A stretch of 64,000 nt of DNA. It comes from Actinospineispora spinosispora DSM 44797 (lineage in GTDB: Bacteria > Actinomycetota > Actinomycetes > Mycobacteriales > Pseudonocardiaceae). The translations under genes and the position numbers were made by a program. This document shows positions 29,208 through 37,116 of the stretch, piece after piece (positions within the stretch are counted from its first letter, which is position 1; every line of letters starts with the position of its first letter). The stretch lies in assembly GCF_000429025.1 (NCBI RefSeq), contig NZ_KE386835.1, positions 547,634 through 611,633 of the forward strand, written 5' to 3'. Below the pieces are notes generated by a model. The model worked only from the letters and a program-made list of their open reading frames with translations, was not told the DNA's origin and ran no database searches.

Positions 29208-29258
29208 GGTGGCGTGTCCTCTCTACGTACGGGTCAGTCTGGGTGTGATGTGTGCGGT

Positions 29259-29807
29259 CTACTCGGCAGCTTCGGCGGGTGCGTCGGCACCTTCCGAAGC
29301 GCGCTTGTCGGCCAGAGCCTGAGCCAGTCGTGCGACCTGCGACGCCGGAGCGTTGAACAGGGCGGCAGCCTGGGACGTCTTGGCCTTCATCGCGCCGGCC
29401 AGCTTGGCCAGCAGGACCTCACGGGACTCGAGGTCGGCGAGCTTGTTCACCTCGTCGGTGGACAACGGGCGGCCGTCCATGACGCCGCCCCTGATCACCA
29501 GGCCCTTGTTGTCCTTGGCGAAGTTACGCAGTGCCTTCGCGGCATCGACCGGCTCGCCGGTCACGAAGGCAATGGCAGTGGGGCCGACCAGCAGCTGGTC
29601 GAGCCCGTCCACCCCGGCGTCAGCGGCTGCCCGCTTGACCAGGGTGTTCTTCGCCACGCGGTACGTGGCCGAGTCCCCGAGAGCCCGTCGCAGCTCGGAA
29701 AGCTGCGACACGGTCAGACCGCGGTATTCGGTGATCACCGATGCGGATGCGCCGCGAAAACGGTCGGCGATCTCCGCGACGGCAGCCACCTTGTCGGGCC
29801 GTGCCAT
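29259..29807 (-). CDS. rplJ: 50S ribosomal protein L10
   Basis: L10 is the stalk base; it binds 23S rRNA and L7/L12 dimers. The 182-residue protein begins MARPDKVAAVAEIADRFRG and includes EYRGLTVSQLSELRRAL and VAKNTLVKRAA, diagnostic of L10. GAGGAGG precedes the ATG. A structured leader upstream is probably the L10-L12 autoregulation site. Confidence 0.98.
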   Translation of the reverse strand: MARPDKVAAVAEIADRFRGASASVITEYRGLTVSQLSELRRALGDSATYRVAKNTLVKRAAADAGVDGLDQLLVGPTAIAFVTGEPVDAAKALRNFAKDNKGLVIRGGVMDGRPLSTDEVNKLADLESREVLLAKLAGAMKAKTSQAAALFNAPASQVARLAQALADKRASEGADAPAEAAE

Positions 29808-29811
29808 CGGG

Positions 29812-29900
29812 CCTCCTCATGTAGCGGTATCAGGGGTGCACCACCGCACGACCAGCCCCGCTACACGACAAACGCCCCGGCGCAAGGCGCACGGGGCGTG
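29812..29900 (-). promoter_or_regulatory. Candidate L10 leader (rplJL autoregulatory RNA)
   Basis: Just upstream of rplJ the minus strand can form a hairpin ACGCCCCG/CGGGGCGT (29872-29899) and a longer stem-loop closed by GTAGCGG/CCGCTAC (29821-29864). In bacteria the L10-L12 complex represses its own mRNA by binding such a leader. The structure is visible; the assignment is by position. Confidence 0.45.
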
Positions 29901-30166
29901 GAGCACAGCGCGGCACACGGCCACGATGTGAGCTACTACCTCGTTCTCCCTGCGCGGGCCGCTCGCCGGATGGCGGAGCTTTTAGGCCAGCGAGATCAGG
30001 CGAACCTGAGCGCGCGGCGACCTGCGGTCTACGGTGGAACTTCCCCTACCATACGTGACCGTTTCCCGACACGTATCACCGGGTAGCGCGTTGCCCTGGC
30101 GAGCACGGTCCGACGGACTAGTGTGGCCCGGCATACGGGGGCAGATATATCGGGGAGGGTCTGGCT
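29901..30166. other. Divergent promoter space between rplJ and the 96-residue gene
   Basis: No gene is seen. This stretch must contain the rplJ promoter (minus) and that of the small plus-strand gene. I could not pick convincing -35/-10 pairs for either. Confidence 0.5.
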
Positions 30167-30457
30167 ATGGACACTGTGTGGATCGACGTCAGCATGTGGA
30201 GCGGGCTGAGCGGTAAGCCCCAGCCGTACATGGACGTCGAGTGCGAGGTGCCGGACGAGACGCCGTCGGACGGTCCGGGCTGGCGGGACTGGGCGGTGGA
30301 GCAGCTCGGTCATGTGGCGACGACCGACGACTGGCAACCGGGCCGCTACCACTTCACCGTGGAGGAGCGGGACCCTTCGGGCCGCTCACATTCTCCCCTG
30401 GCTCAGGGCATCTGGGAGTGGAGCACCCCCCGCGAGTCGGGGCTCCCAGCACTCTGA
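30167..30457 (+). CDS. Small hypothetical protein in the ribosomal cluster
   Basis: The 96-residue protein begins MDTVWIDVSMWSGLSGKPQP and ends ESGLPAL. GGGGAGGG precedes the ATG at good distance. It is acidic, tryptophan-rich (seven Trp), without a signal peptide or membrane segment, and has no domain I recognise. It is the only plus-strand gene between rplJ and rplA and is divergent from rplJ. Reading-frame quality and the ribosome-binding site make it likely real; function unknown. Confidence 0.65.
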   Translation: MDTVWIDVSMWSGLSGKPQPYMDVECEVPDETPSDGPGWRDWAVEQLGHVATTDDWQPGRYHFTVEERDPSGRSHSPLAQGIWEWSTPRESGLPAL

Positions 30458-30467
30458 GTCGGGAGCC
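30440..30467 (+). terminator. Possible terminator of the 96-residue gene
   Basis: GGCTCCC and GGGAGCC, about 14 bases apart, straddle the stop codon of the small plus-strand gene. The stem is short and its function uncertain. Confidence 0.35.
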
Positions 30468-30479
30468 TCAGCACACGAC

Positions 30480-30516
30480 AACGCCGGCCGGGCCCACGAA
30501 GGGCCCGGCCGGCGTT
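30480..30516 (-). terminator. Terminator of rplK-rplA
   Basis: The perfect 16 bp stem AACGCCGGCCGGGCCC around an ACGAA loop lies directly after the rplA stop on the minus strand. It could serve both converging transcripts. Confidence 0.85.
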
Positions 30517-30532
30517 GATGTGTCTCGACTCG

Positions 30533-31249
30533 TCAGGCGGTGGGCTCGTCCACCAGCAGGTTGCGAGTGCGGTTCGGGTCGACCGGGATGCCCGGGCCCG
30601 TGGTGGTGCTGAAGGTGATCTTCTTGATGTAGCGGCCCTTGGCGGCCGACGGCTTGGCGCGCGAAATCTCGTCGAGCGCGGCGGCGTAGTTCTCCACCAG
30701 CTTCTCGGTGTCGAAGCTCGCCTTGCCGATCACCAGGTGCAGGTTGGACTGCTTGTCAACCCGGAAGTTGATCTTACCGCCCTTGATCTCGTTGACGGCC
30801 TTCGTCACATCGGTGGTGACCGTGCCGGTCTTCGGGTTCGGCATCAGGCCACGCGGGCCGAGGACGCGAGCGATACGACCGACCTTGGCCATCTGGTCCG
30901 GGGTGGCGATGGCGGCGTCGAAGTCCAGCCAGCCGCCCTGGATGCGGGCGATCAGCTCCTCCGAACCGACCTCGTCCGCGCCGGCGGCCTGGGCCTCTTC
31001 GGCCTTGTCACCGGCGGCGAACACGATCACCCGAGCGGTCTTGCCGGTACCGTGAGGCAGGTTCACGGTGCCTCGGACCATCTGGTCGGCCTTGCGGGGG
31101 TCCACGCCGAGCCGCATGGCGACCTCGACGGTGGAGTCCATCTTCGAGCTGGACGTCTCCCTGGCGAGACCGGCGGCCTCGAGCGGACTGTACAGCTTGT
31201 CCTTGTCGATCTTCTCCGCTGCTTCGCGGTAGCCCTTGCTGCGCTTCAT
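30533..31249 (-). CDS. rplA: 50S ribosomal protein L1
   Basis: L1 forms the mobile stalk near the E site and can repress its own operon. The 238-residue product begins MKRSKGYREAAEKIDKDKLY with AGGAGAG six bases upstream. GPRGLMPNPKTGTVT and INFRVDKQSNLHLVIG are family signatures. A longer in-frame start adds 17 unrelated residues. It follows rplK in the same unit. Confidence 0.98.
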   Translation of the reverse strand: MKRSKGYREAAEKIDKDKLYSPLEAAGLARETSSSKMDSTVEVAMRLGVDPRKADQMVRGTVNLPHGTGKTARVIVFAAGDKAEEAQAAGADEVGSEELIARIQGGWLDFDAAIATPDQMAKVGRIARVLGPRGLMPNPKTGTVTTDVTKAVNEIKGGKINFRVDKQSNLHLVIGKASFDTEKLVENYAAALDEISRAKPSAAKGRYIKKITFSTTTGPGIPVDPNRTRNLLVDEPTA

Positions 31250-31323
31250 GTCTGTCTCTCCTGAGTCAGCTGTGGTTCGAGCCGCGCCCGGCTCTCCCAC
31301 GTGGTTCTTGAGGGGGGTGAGGG

Positions 31324-31758
31324 TCAGCCCTGGACCGTGATGCCCATGGACCGAGCAGTGCCGGCGATGATCTTCGCGGCCTGGTCGATGTCGTTGGCGT
31401 TCAGGTCGGGCATCTTCTGCGTGGCGATCTCCCGGACCTGGTCCATGGTGACCGTGGCGACCTTCTTGACGTGCGGCTCGCCAGAGCCCTTCTCGACGCC
31501 GGCGGCCTTGAGCAGCAGCTTGGCGGCGGGAGGGGTCTTCAGCTGGAAGGTGAAGGAACGGTCTTCGTAGACCGAGATCTCCACCGGGACCACATTGCCG
31601 CGCTGCGACTCGGTCGCCGCGTTGTAGGCCTTGCAGAACTCCATGATGTTGACGCCGTGCTGACCCAGCGCCGGACCGACCGGCGGCGCCGGGTTGGCCG
31701 CGCCGGCCTTGATCTGGAGCTTGATGATCGCGGAAAGCTTCCGCTTCTTGGGGGGCAT
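31324..31758 (-). CDS. rplK: 50S ribosomal protein L11
   Basis: L11 binds the GTPase-associated centre and is needed for RelA sensing and thiostrepton action. The 144-residue protein has the proline-rich NPAPPVGPALGQHGVNIMEFC segment and the C-terminal RNA-binding domain ending ARSMGITVQG. It lies between nusG and rplA, co-directional. Confidence 0.98.
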   Translation of the reverse strand: MPPKKRKLSAIIKLQIKAGAANPAPPVGPALGQHGVNIMEFCKAYNAATESQRGNVVPVEISVYEDRSFTFQLKTPPAAKLLLKAAGVEKGSGEPHVKKVATVTMDQVREIATQKMPDLNANDIDQAAKIIAGTARSMGITVQG

Positions 31759-31806
31759 GTCCGTTGCTTCCTTCTACCTGCTCGCCCGTCGCCCTGCCGC
31801 GACCGG

Positions 31807-32688
31807 CTAGATCTTGGATACCTGGGTGAACGAGAGCTCGACCGGCGTTTCCCGGCCGAAGATCGACACCAGCACCTTGAGCTTCTGGGCGTCGACGTTG
31901 ACCTCGTTGATGGTCGCCGGCAACGTGGCGAACGGCCCGTCCATGACGGTGACCGACTCGCCGACCTCGTAGTCGACCTCGATCGTCGCCTTACCGGCAC
32001 CGGAGTCGCTGGACTTGCCGGCGGCGGCCTTGCGCGGCTGCTCCTGCTTCGGCAGCAGGAACTTGAGCACGTCGTCGACCGTCAGCGGGGACGGCCGGGA
32101 GGTGGCGCCGACGAAGCCGGTGACGCCCGGGGTGTTGCGCACGGCGCCCCAGGACTGGTCGTTGAGCTCCATCCGGACCAGGATGTAGCCGGGCAGCACC
32201 TTGCGCTGCACCTGCTTGCGCTGGCCGTTCTTGATCTCGGTGACCTCTTCGGTCGGAACCTCGACCTGGTAGATGAACTCCTCGACGTCCAGGGTCTGCA
32301 CCCGGGTCTCGAGGTTGCTCTTCACCTTGTTCTCGTAGCCGGCGTAGGAGTGCACGACGTACCACTCGCCCGGTGCCCGGTTCAGCGCCTGGCGCATCTC
32401 CTCGGCGGGGTCGAGCTCCTCGTCGGAGTCGACCGCCTCGACGACTGCTTCGTCGCCGGAGTCGTCGTCCTCGGAGTCGTCGGTCTCCGAGTCGTCCGCG
32501 TCGGAGTCGTCGGAATCCTGACCGTCCTCGGTGTCGTCCACCGAGTCCTGCTCGTCGTTGTCGTGCGCGGGGGTGGCGTCCTCGGTGTCGAGCTGGGCCT
32601 CCGACTCCTCGGACTGGCCGGCCGACCCGAGCGCCTCGGCCACCGAGGTGAAATCGGTCGGCTCCGCGCCGCCGTCGTGGGAGGTCAC
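31807..32688 (-). CDS. nusG: Transcription termination/antitermination factor NusG
   Basis: NusG bridges RNA polymerase with Rho or ribosomal S10. The NGN domain begins EWYVVHSYAGYENKVKSNLE at about residue 108, and the KOW domain contains GESVTVMDGPFATLPATI. About 105 N-terminal residues form an acidic low-complexity tail rich in Asp, Ser and Glu, so the protein reaches 293 residues against about 180 in Escherichia coli; tails are common in actinobacterial NusG. It starts at GTG (32688). It follows secE. Confidence 0.96.
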   Translation of the reverse strand: MTSHDGGAEPTDFTSVAEALGSAGQSEESEAQLDTEDATPAHDNDEQDSVDDTEDGQDSDDSDADDSETDDSEDDDSGDEAVVEAVDSDEELDPAEEMRQALNRAPGEWYVVHSYAGYENKVKSNLETRVQTLDVEEFIYQVEVPTEEVTEIKNGQRKQVQRKVLPGYILVRMELNDQSWGAVRNTPGVTGFVGATSRPSPLTVDDVLKFLLPKQEQPRKAAAGKSSDSGAGKATIEVDYEVGESVTVMDGPFATLPATINEVNVDAQKLKVLVSIFGRETPVELSFTQVSKI

Positions 32689-32774
32689 TACAGTCTCGCT
32701 TCCTTTCGTGCCTGGTTCGCTGTCGTCGCTCTGAGCTCTGTCAGCGGGCTGTCGCCGGAGGGTCCGACCTGTGT

Positions 32775-33125
32775 TCAGCCGTTGCCGAACACGGCGAAGA
32801 CGCCCTTGGCGAACACATAGTCGAGCAGAGCGACCAACGCCACCATGAACGAGACGAACACCAGGACGACGAGCGTGTACGACACCAAGTCCTTGCGGTT
32901 CGGCCAGATGACCTTGCGCAGCTCGGCGACGACCTCACGCAGGAACCGCACCAGCTTGGCCGGTGGGGACGTCTTCTGCCCGCGCCCGTCCCTGCTCGGC
33001 GTCGCCCGGCCCTTGCCACCGCCGAGATCGGCGCTCGATGACTGCCCGGACTGCCGACCACGACGATCGGCCGCGGTCGCCGGACGATCCCGCCCGGACC
33101 GCTCCGACTCGTGCTCCTCAGCCAC
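32775..33125 (-). CDS. secE: Preprotein translocase subunit SecE
   Basis: SecE is an essential clamp of the SecYEG channel. The C-terminal half carries the conserved FLREVVAELRKVIWPNRKDL amphipathic helix and one membrane segment at about 83-105. A 55-residue polar, basic N-terminal tail precedes it. The GTG start at 33125 follows GGAG. It is first in secE-nusG, immediately after tRNA-Trp. Confidence 0.95.
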   Translation of the reverse strand: MAEEHESERSGRDRPATAADRRGRQSGQSSSADLGGGKGRATPSRDGRGQKTSPPAKLVRFLREVVAELRKVIWPNRKDLVSYTLVVLVFVSFMVALVALLDYVFAKGVFAVFGNG

Positions 33126-33233
33126 GTGCGCTCCACTCCATCATCGATCTGTGGTCATCGACCCGGGTACTGCTACTACCTTCGTGCACTTCCTGCATAA
33201 CGCCTTCGTGCCCGAAAAAATCCCCGAGCACGG

Positions 33234-33309
<76 letters not shown>

Positions 33310-33479
33310 ATGGCTTGGTTGATCACCCGCGCCGTTTCCCTGGCATGTCGCAGCCTGGCTGCTCGTGTCAACCAGGAACGAGTGTACGACATGCCACTTC
33401 GGCACTCCCACCCGCGCCACCTTTCCTCGGCGACGCCCGCCGGGGATACCGGTTTTGCCTGGTTTGCGAGGATGGCGGC

Positions 33480-34700
33480 ATGTCCTCGGCCACCAGAACC
33501 CAGTCCCGCGTCTCCGCCCGCATCGGCGGTATCGCCGAGTCCGCGACGATGGCGGTCGACGCGAAAGCGAAGGCCCTGAAGGCCGCCGGACGGCCGGTCA
33601 TCGGCTTCGGCGCCGGCGAGCCCGACTTCCCGACCCCGTCCGCGATCGTGGCCGCCGCGCAGGACGCCTGCGCCGACCAGCGCAACCACCGCTACACCCC
33701 GGCCGGCGGCATCCCGGAGCTCAAGGACGCGATCGTCGCCAAGACCGCGCGCGACTCGGGCCTGCAGGTCGCGGCGAACCAGGTACTGGTCACCAACGGC
33801 GGTAAGCAGGCCGTCTACCAGGCGTTCGCCACGCTGCTCGACCCCGGCGACGAGGTGCTGCTGCCCGCTCCCTACTGGACGACCTACCCGGAGGCGATCG
33901 CGCTCGCCGGCGGTGTCGCGGTCGACGTGGTGACCGACGAGAGCACCGAGTACCTGCCGACCCTCGCCCAGCTCGAGGCCGCCCGCACCGAGCGGACGAA
34001 GGTGCTGCTCTGGTGTTCGCCGTCCAACCCGTCCGGCTCGGTCGCCCCGCGCGAGCTGGTCGAAGCGGTCGGGCGGTGGGCCGTCGAGAACGGCATCTGG
34101 GTCGTCACCGACGAGATCTACGAGCACCTGGTCTACGACGGTGTGCGCGCGGAGTCGATGCCGGTCGTCGTCCCGGAGCTGGCCGATACCGCCATCGTGG
34201 TCAACGGCGTGGCGAAGGCCTACGCGATGACCGGCTGGCGGGTCGGCTGGATGATCGGCCCGGTCGACGTCATCAAGGCGGCGACGAGCCTGCAGTCGCA
34301 CCTGACGTCGAACGTGTGCAACGTGGCGCAGCGTGCGGCGCTGGAGGCGGTGTCCGGGTCGCTGGATGCGGCGGCCGAGATGCGGGTCGCGTTCGACCGC
34401 AGGCGCCGGACCATGGTGGAGATGCTGTCCGCGATCCCCGGCGTGACCTGCCCGACGCCGAAGGGCGCGTTCTACGTGTATCCGTCGGTGCGCGGCGTGC
34501 TCGGCAAGGAGATCCGGGGCAAGCGCCCGGCGACCAGCGGTGAGCTGGCCGCGCTGATCCTGGACGAGGTCGAGGTGGCGGTCGTCCCCGGCGAGGCGTT
34601 CGGCATGCCCGGTTACTTCCGTCTGTCCTACGCCCTGGGCGACGACGACCTGCGCACCGGCATCCAGCGCATCGCCGACCTACTCGCCGAAGCCGCCTGA
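33480..34700 (+). CDS. aspC: Pyridoxal-phosphate aminotransferase, aspartate type (class I)
   Basis: This fold-type I aminotransferase most likely converts aspartate and 2-oxoglutarate to oxaloacetate and glutamate. The 406-residue product has FGAGEPDFPTP near the N-terminus, the NGGKQAVYQAF cofactor loop, CSPSNPSG, TDEIYEHLVYDG and the lysine K246 in VNGVAKAYAMTGWRVGW that binds PLP. The ATG at 33480 gives the family N-terminus; upstream extension would run through the tRNA. It is convergent with the BCCT gene, with a hairpin between. Confidence 0.92.
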   Translation: MSSATRTQSRVSARIGGIAESATMAVDAKAKALKAAGRPVIGFGAGEPDFPTPSAIVAAAQDACADQRNHRYTPAGGIPELKDAIVAKTARDSGLQVAANQVLVTNGGKQAVYQAFATLLDPGDEVLLPAPYWTTYPEAIALAGGVAVDVVTDESTEYLPTLAQLEAARTERTKVLLWCSPSNPSGSVAPRELVEAVGRWAVENGIWVVTDEIYEHLVYDGVRAESMPVVVPELADTAIVVNGVAKAYAMTGWRVGWMIGPVDVIKAATSLQSHLTSNVCNVAQRAALEAVSGSLDAAAEMRVAFDRRRRTMVEMLSAIPGVTCPTPKGAFYVYPSVRGVLGKEIRGKRPATSGELAALILDEVEVAVVPGEAFGMPGYFRLSYALGDDDLRTGIQRIADLLAEAA

Positions 34701-34703
34701 ACA

Positions 34704-34749
34704 CCCGTGAGTGTTTTGGGCTGCCGGAGCAGCCCAAAACACTCACGGG
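34704..34749. terminator. CGTGAGTG palindrome between convergent genes
   Basis: CCCGTGAGTGTTTTGGGCTG and its complement form a 46 bp hairpin with a tiny CGGA-type loop. It begins three bases after the aspC stop, and the BCCT stop codon (34743-34745) lies inside it. It is a simple member of the CGTGAGTG family and probably a two-way terminator. Confidence 0.8.
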
Positions 34750-36464
34750 TTATTTTTGGGCTTGGGCTCGACGCGCAGGTGGAAGTGCTCGCCGTACTTC
34801 GTCGTGCCGTAGTCGATCGCCTTCTCGATCTTCTCCCGGGACCGGTCGTCGCGGTGCATGAGCGGGTCGTTGCGCAGGTCCTTCGCCAGCGCGACGCACA
34901 GCAGCACCATGATCACCGCGAACGGAGCGGCCGTGATGATCGTCAGCTGCTGGATGCCGCTCAGCGCCTCGTCGCCACCGTTGCCGACCAGCAGCATGAT
35001 CGCTCCGATGGCGCCCATCACGACGCCCCAGAAGATGACCACCCACTTCGACGGCTCGATCGAGCCGCGCTGCGACAGCGTGCCCATCACGATCGATGCT
35101 GCGTCCGCACCGGACACGAAGAAGATCGCCACCAGCAGCATCGCCACCGCACCGAGGACGATCCCCAGCGGATACGCGTCCAACACGCCGAACAGCTGCT
35201 GCTCGGACGTCTTGGACGCCAGGTCGGTCCCGGAACGCTGGATGCTGATCGCCGCGCCACCGAAGATCGCGAACCACAGCAGGCTCACCGCGCTCGGGAT
35301 CAGCATGACGCCGGTGACGAACTGCTTGATCGTGCGGCCCCGGCTGATCCTGGCGATGAACATCCCGACGAACGGGGTCCAGGAGATCCACCACGCCCAG
35401 TAGAAGACCGTCCAGCCGGACAGCCAGGTCTCCATGGCGTCGCCGCCGCTGGCCCCGGTGCGCGCGGCCATCTGCGCGAGGTTGCCGAAGTAGTCGCCGA
35501 TCGCGGTCGGGATGAGGTTCAGGATCAGGATCGTCGGTCCGGCGACGAACACGAACAGGGCGAGCACCCCGGCCAGCACCATGTTGATGTTGGACAGCCA
35601 CTGGATGCCCTTCGCCACACCACTCACGGCGCTGGCGACGAACGCCACGGTCAGCACCGCGATGACGGCGACGAGCAGCCCCGTCCCGACGTTGTCCAGA
35701 TAACCGCCTGCCGTGAGCCCGCCGCCGATCTGCAGCGCGCCCAGCCCTAGCGAGGCCGCCGAGCCGAACAGCGTCGCGAAGATCGCCAGCACGTCGATCG
35801 CACGGCCCAGTGGACCGTTCGAGCGCCTCTCCCCCAGCAGCGGCGCGAAGGCCGCGCTGATCAGCTGCGTACGCCCGCGACGGAAGCTGCCGTAGGCGAT
35901 GGCGAGGCCGACCACCGCGTAGATCGCCCACGGGTGCAACGTCCAGTGGAACAGCGTGGTCGCCATCGCTACGTCCAGCGCCTCCTGCGAGCTGGGCGCG
36001 ACGGTCCCGGGCGGCGGGCTGGTGAAGTGCTTGAGCGGCTCGTTGACGCCGTAGAACATCAGCCCGATGCCCATGCCGGCGCTGAACATCATGGCGATCC
36101 AGGACGAGGTGCGGAACTCCGGCAGCTCGTCGTCCCGCCCGAGCGGAATCTTGCCGTAGCGGCTGAACGCCAGCCACAGCGCGAACACCACGAAGCCGGA
36201 CGCGGCGAGCACGAACGCCCAGCCGCCGCCCTTCATGACGCCGTTCAGGACCGCGGTGGTCACGTCGCCCAGTGACTTCGTGCCGAACACACCCCAGGCG
36301 ATGAAGGCGACGGTCAGTAGGGCGGCGACCCCGAAGACCCAGCGGTCGAGCGGTTGTGGGCGGTCCGCTTCGGGTTCCGGCGTCGGCGTTGACGCCGCGG
36401 TCGCCTCGACGGTGTCGCCCTCCGGTTCCTCGGAGGGTGTGCGGGTGGGATCAGCGAGTGTCAT
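34743..36464 (-). CDS. BCCT-family betaine/choline/carnitine transporter
   Basis: This is a secondary transporter of compatible solutes with quaternary ammonium groups. The 573-residue protein has about twelve membrane helices, the GMGIGLMFYGVNEP motif of BetP-like proteins, WTLHPWAIYAVVGLAIAY, and the aromatic FYWAWWISWTPFVGMFIAR box. An acidic 40-residue N-terminus and a basic C-terminus are cytosolic; such tails sense osmotic state in BetP. The last residues and stop come from the palindromic repeat. Glycine betaine is the likely but unproven substrate. Confidence 0.93.
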   Translation of the reverse strand: MTLADPTRTPSEEPEGDTVEATAASTPTPEPEADRPQPLDRWVFGVAALLTVAFIAWGVFGTKSLGDVTTAVLNGVMKGGGWAFVLAASGFVVFALWLAFSRYGKIPLGRDDELPEFRTSSWIAMMFSAGMGIGLMFYGVNEPLKHFTSPPPGTVAPSSQEALDVAMATTLFHWTLHPWAIYAVVGLAIAYGSFRRGRTQLISAAFAPLLGERRSNGPLGRAIDVLAIFATLFGSAASLGLGALQIGGGLTAGGYLDNVGTGLLVAVIAVLTVAFVASAVSGVAKGIQWLSNINMVLAGVLALFVFVAGPTILILNLIPTAIGDYFGNLAQMAARTGASGGDAMETWLSGWTVFYWAWWISWTPFVGMFIARISRGRTIKQFVTGVMLIPSAVSLLWFAIFGGAAISIQRSGTDLASKTSEQQLFGVLDAYPLGIVLGAVAMLLVAIFFVSGADAASIVMGTLSQRGSIEPSKWVVIFWGVVMGAIGAIMLLVGNGGDEALSGIQQLTIITAAPFAVIMVLLCVALAKDLRNDPLMHRDDRSREKIEKAIDYGTTKYGEHFHLRVEPKPKNNP

Positions 36465-36612
36465 GTGCGTCGGCCCCGGTCGATCACCGGCGCCTTCCCC
36501 CTTCCGGTGTTCGCCTGCCCACGACCCACAAGCTGAGGGGCCGCTGAGATTACTTGGCGTGCATCCTCACTTGCTGTCCGCGCACCGTCAAGCGAATGGG
36601 CGAACCGGGCTA

Positions 36613-36684
36613 CCCGACAGCGCGAGGCCGGGCGAGTCGGGAACCATCCCTCGACTCGCCCGGCCTCGCGGCCACCCTGTCGGG
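36613..36684 (-). terminator. Terminator of the 69-residue gene
   Basis: The perfect 18 bp arms CGCGAGGCCGGGCGAGTC and GACTCGCCCGGCCTCGCG are further enclosed by CCCGACAG/CTGTCGGG. The structure starts about ten bases past the stop of the small minus-strand gene and could also shield the BCCT promoter region. Confidence 0.75.
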
Positions 36685-36694
36685 TGAGAGGGAC

Positions 36695-36904
36695 CTACTT
36701 GTCGGTGTCCGCGAGGTCCGCCAGCGCACGAGCACGGCGCGCGTACTTCCAGTTGGCCAGCTGTTCAATGGTCTTGATGCCGAACTCGGCCAGCTTCTCG
36801 TCGTGCGCCGGGGTGAGCCCCTCCAGCGCCGACGGTGGGGCGGCCAGAATCTCCGACGCGCTCTTGCCTTCCCACGCCTTGTCGACCAGCTTGCCGAACT
36901 CCAC
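36695..36904 (-). CDS. Small helix-hairpin-helix-like protein
   Basis: The 69-residue product starts VEFGKLVDKAWEGKSASEIL and continues ALEGLTPAHDEKLAEFGIKT before IEQLANWKY. The L-T-P-A-x-x-x-K-L-x-x-F-G-I-K-T-I-x-x-L-A pattern resembles helix-hairpin-helix motifs of the DUF4332/HhH type, which bind nucleic acid non-specifically. The GTG at 36904 is preceded by GAAAGGAAG; longer frames run into a palindrome upstream. It stands alone with its own terminator. Function unknown. Confidence 0.7.
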   Translation of the reverse strand: MEFGKLVDKAWEGKSASEILAAPPSALEGLTPAHDEKLAEFGIKTIEQLANWKYARRARALADLADTDK

Positions 36905-37033
36905 GTCGCTTCCTTTCGTTGCCGGATCGTGACGCCGGGAAGCATTTCGTGCCTTGTGTGGCCCCGCAAATGCTGTCACCGAACGTGTCATCCCGACCTC
37001 GAACCGCCGGCGCGCAAGCGTCTCGGGCGACTT

Positions 37034-37095
37034 CGCAGAGCGTCGTGTTGCGTCGCAGATGTTGCAGTGTCTGCGACGCAGCATGAAGCTCTGCG
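37034..37095. repeat. 62 bp hairpin P2, solitary copy
   Basis: Bounded by CGCAGAG and CTCTGCG with core GTTGCGTCGCAGATGTT and GTCTGCGACGCAGCATG, this is the sister of 17232-17293. It occurs without the surrounding composite element, in the gap between the HhH-like gene and the ABC ATPase gene. Confidence 0.88.
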
Positions 37096-37116
37096 AGGTG
37101 CTCTCCGGGTGGGCGG

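Noticed and set aside
33360..33400. TTGACA-based promoter for tRNA-Trp and secE on the minus strand
   Set aside because: A TTGACA is present but the hexamer at 17-18 bases distance (CATGCC) is a poor -10, so I do not list it as a feature.
33310..33479. N-terminal extension of the aminotransferase through the tRNA-Trp gene
   Set aside because: The 76 extra residues would be encoded by tRNA and spacer sequence and are absent from the family; the ATG at 33480 gives the normal N-terminus.
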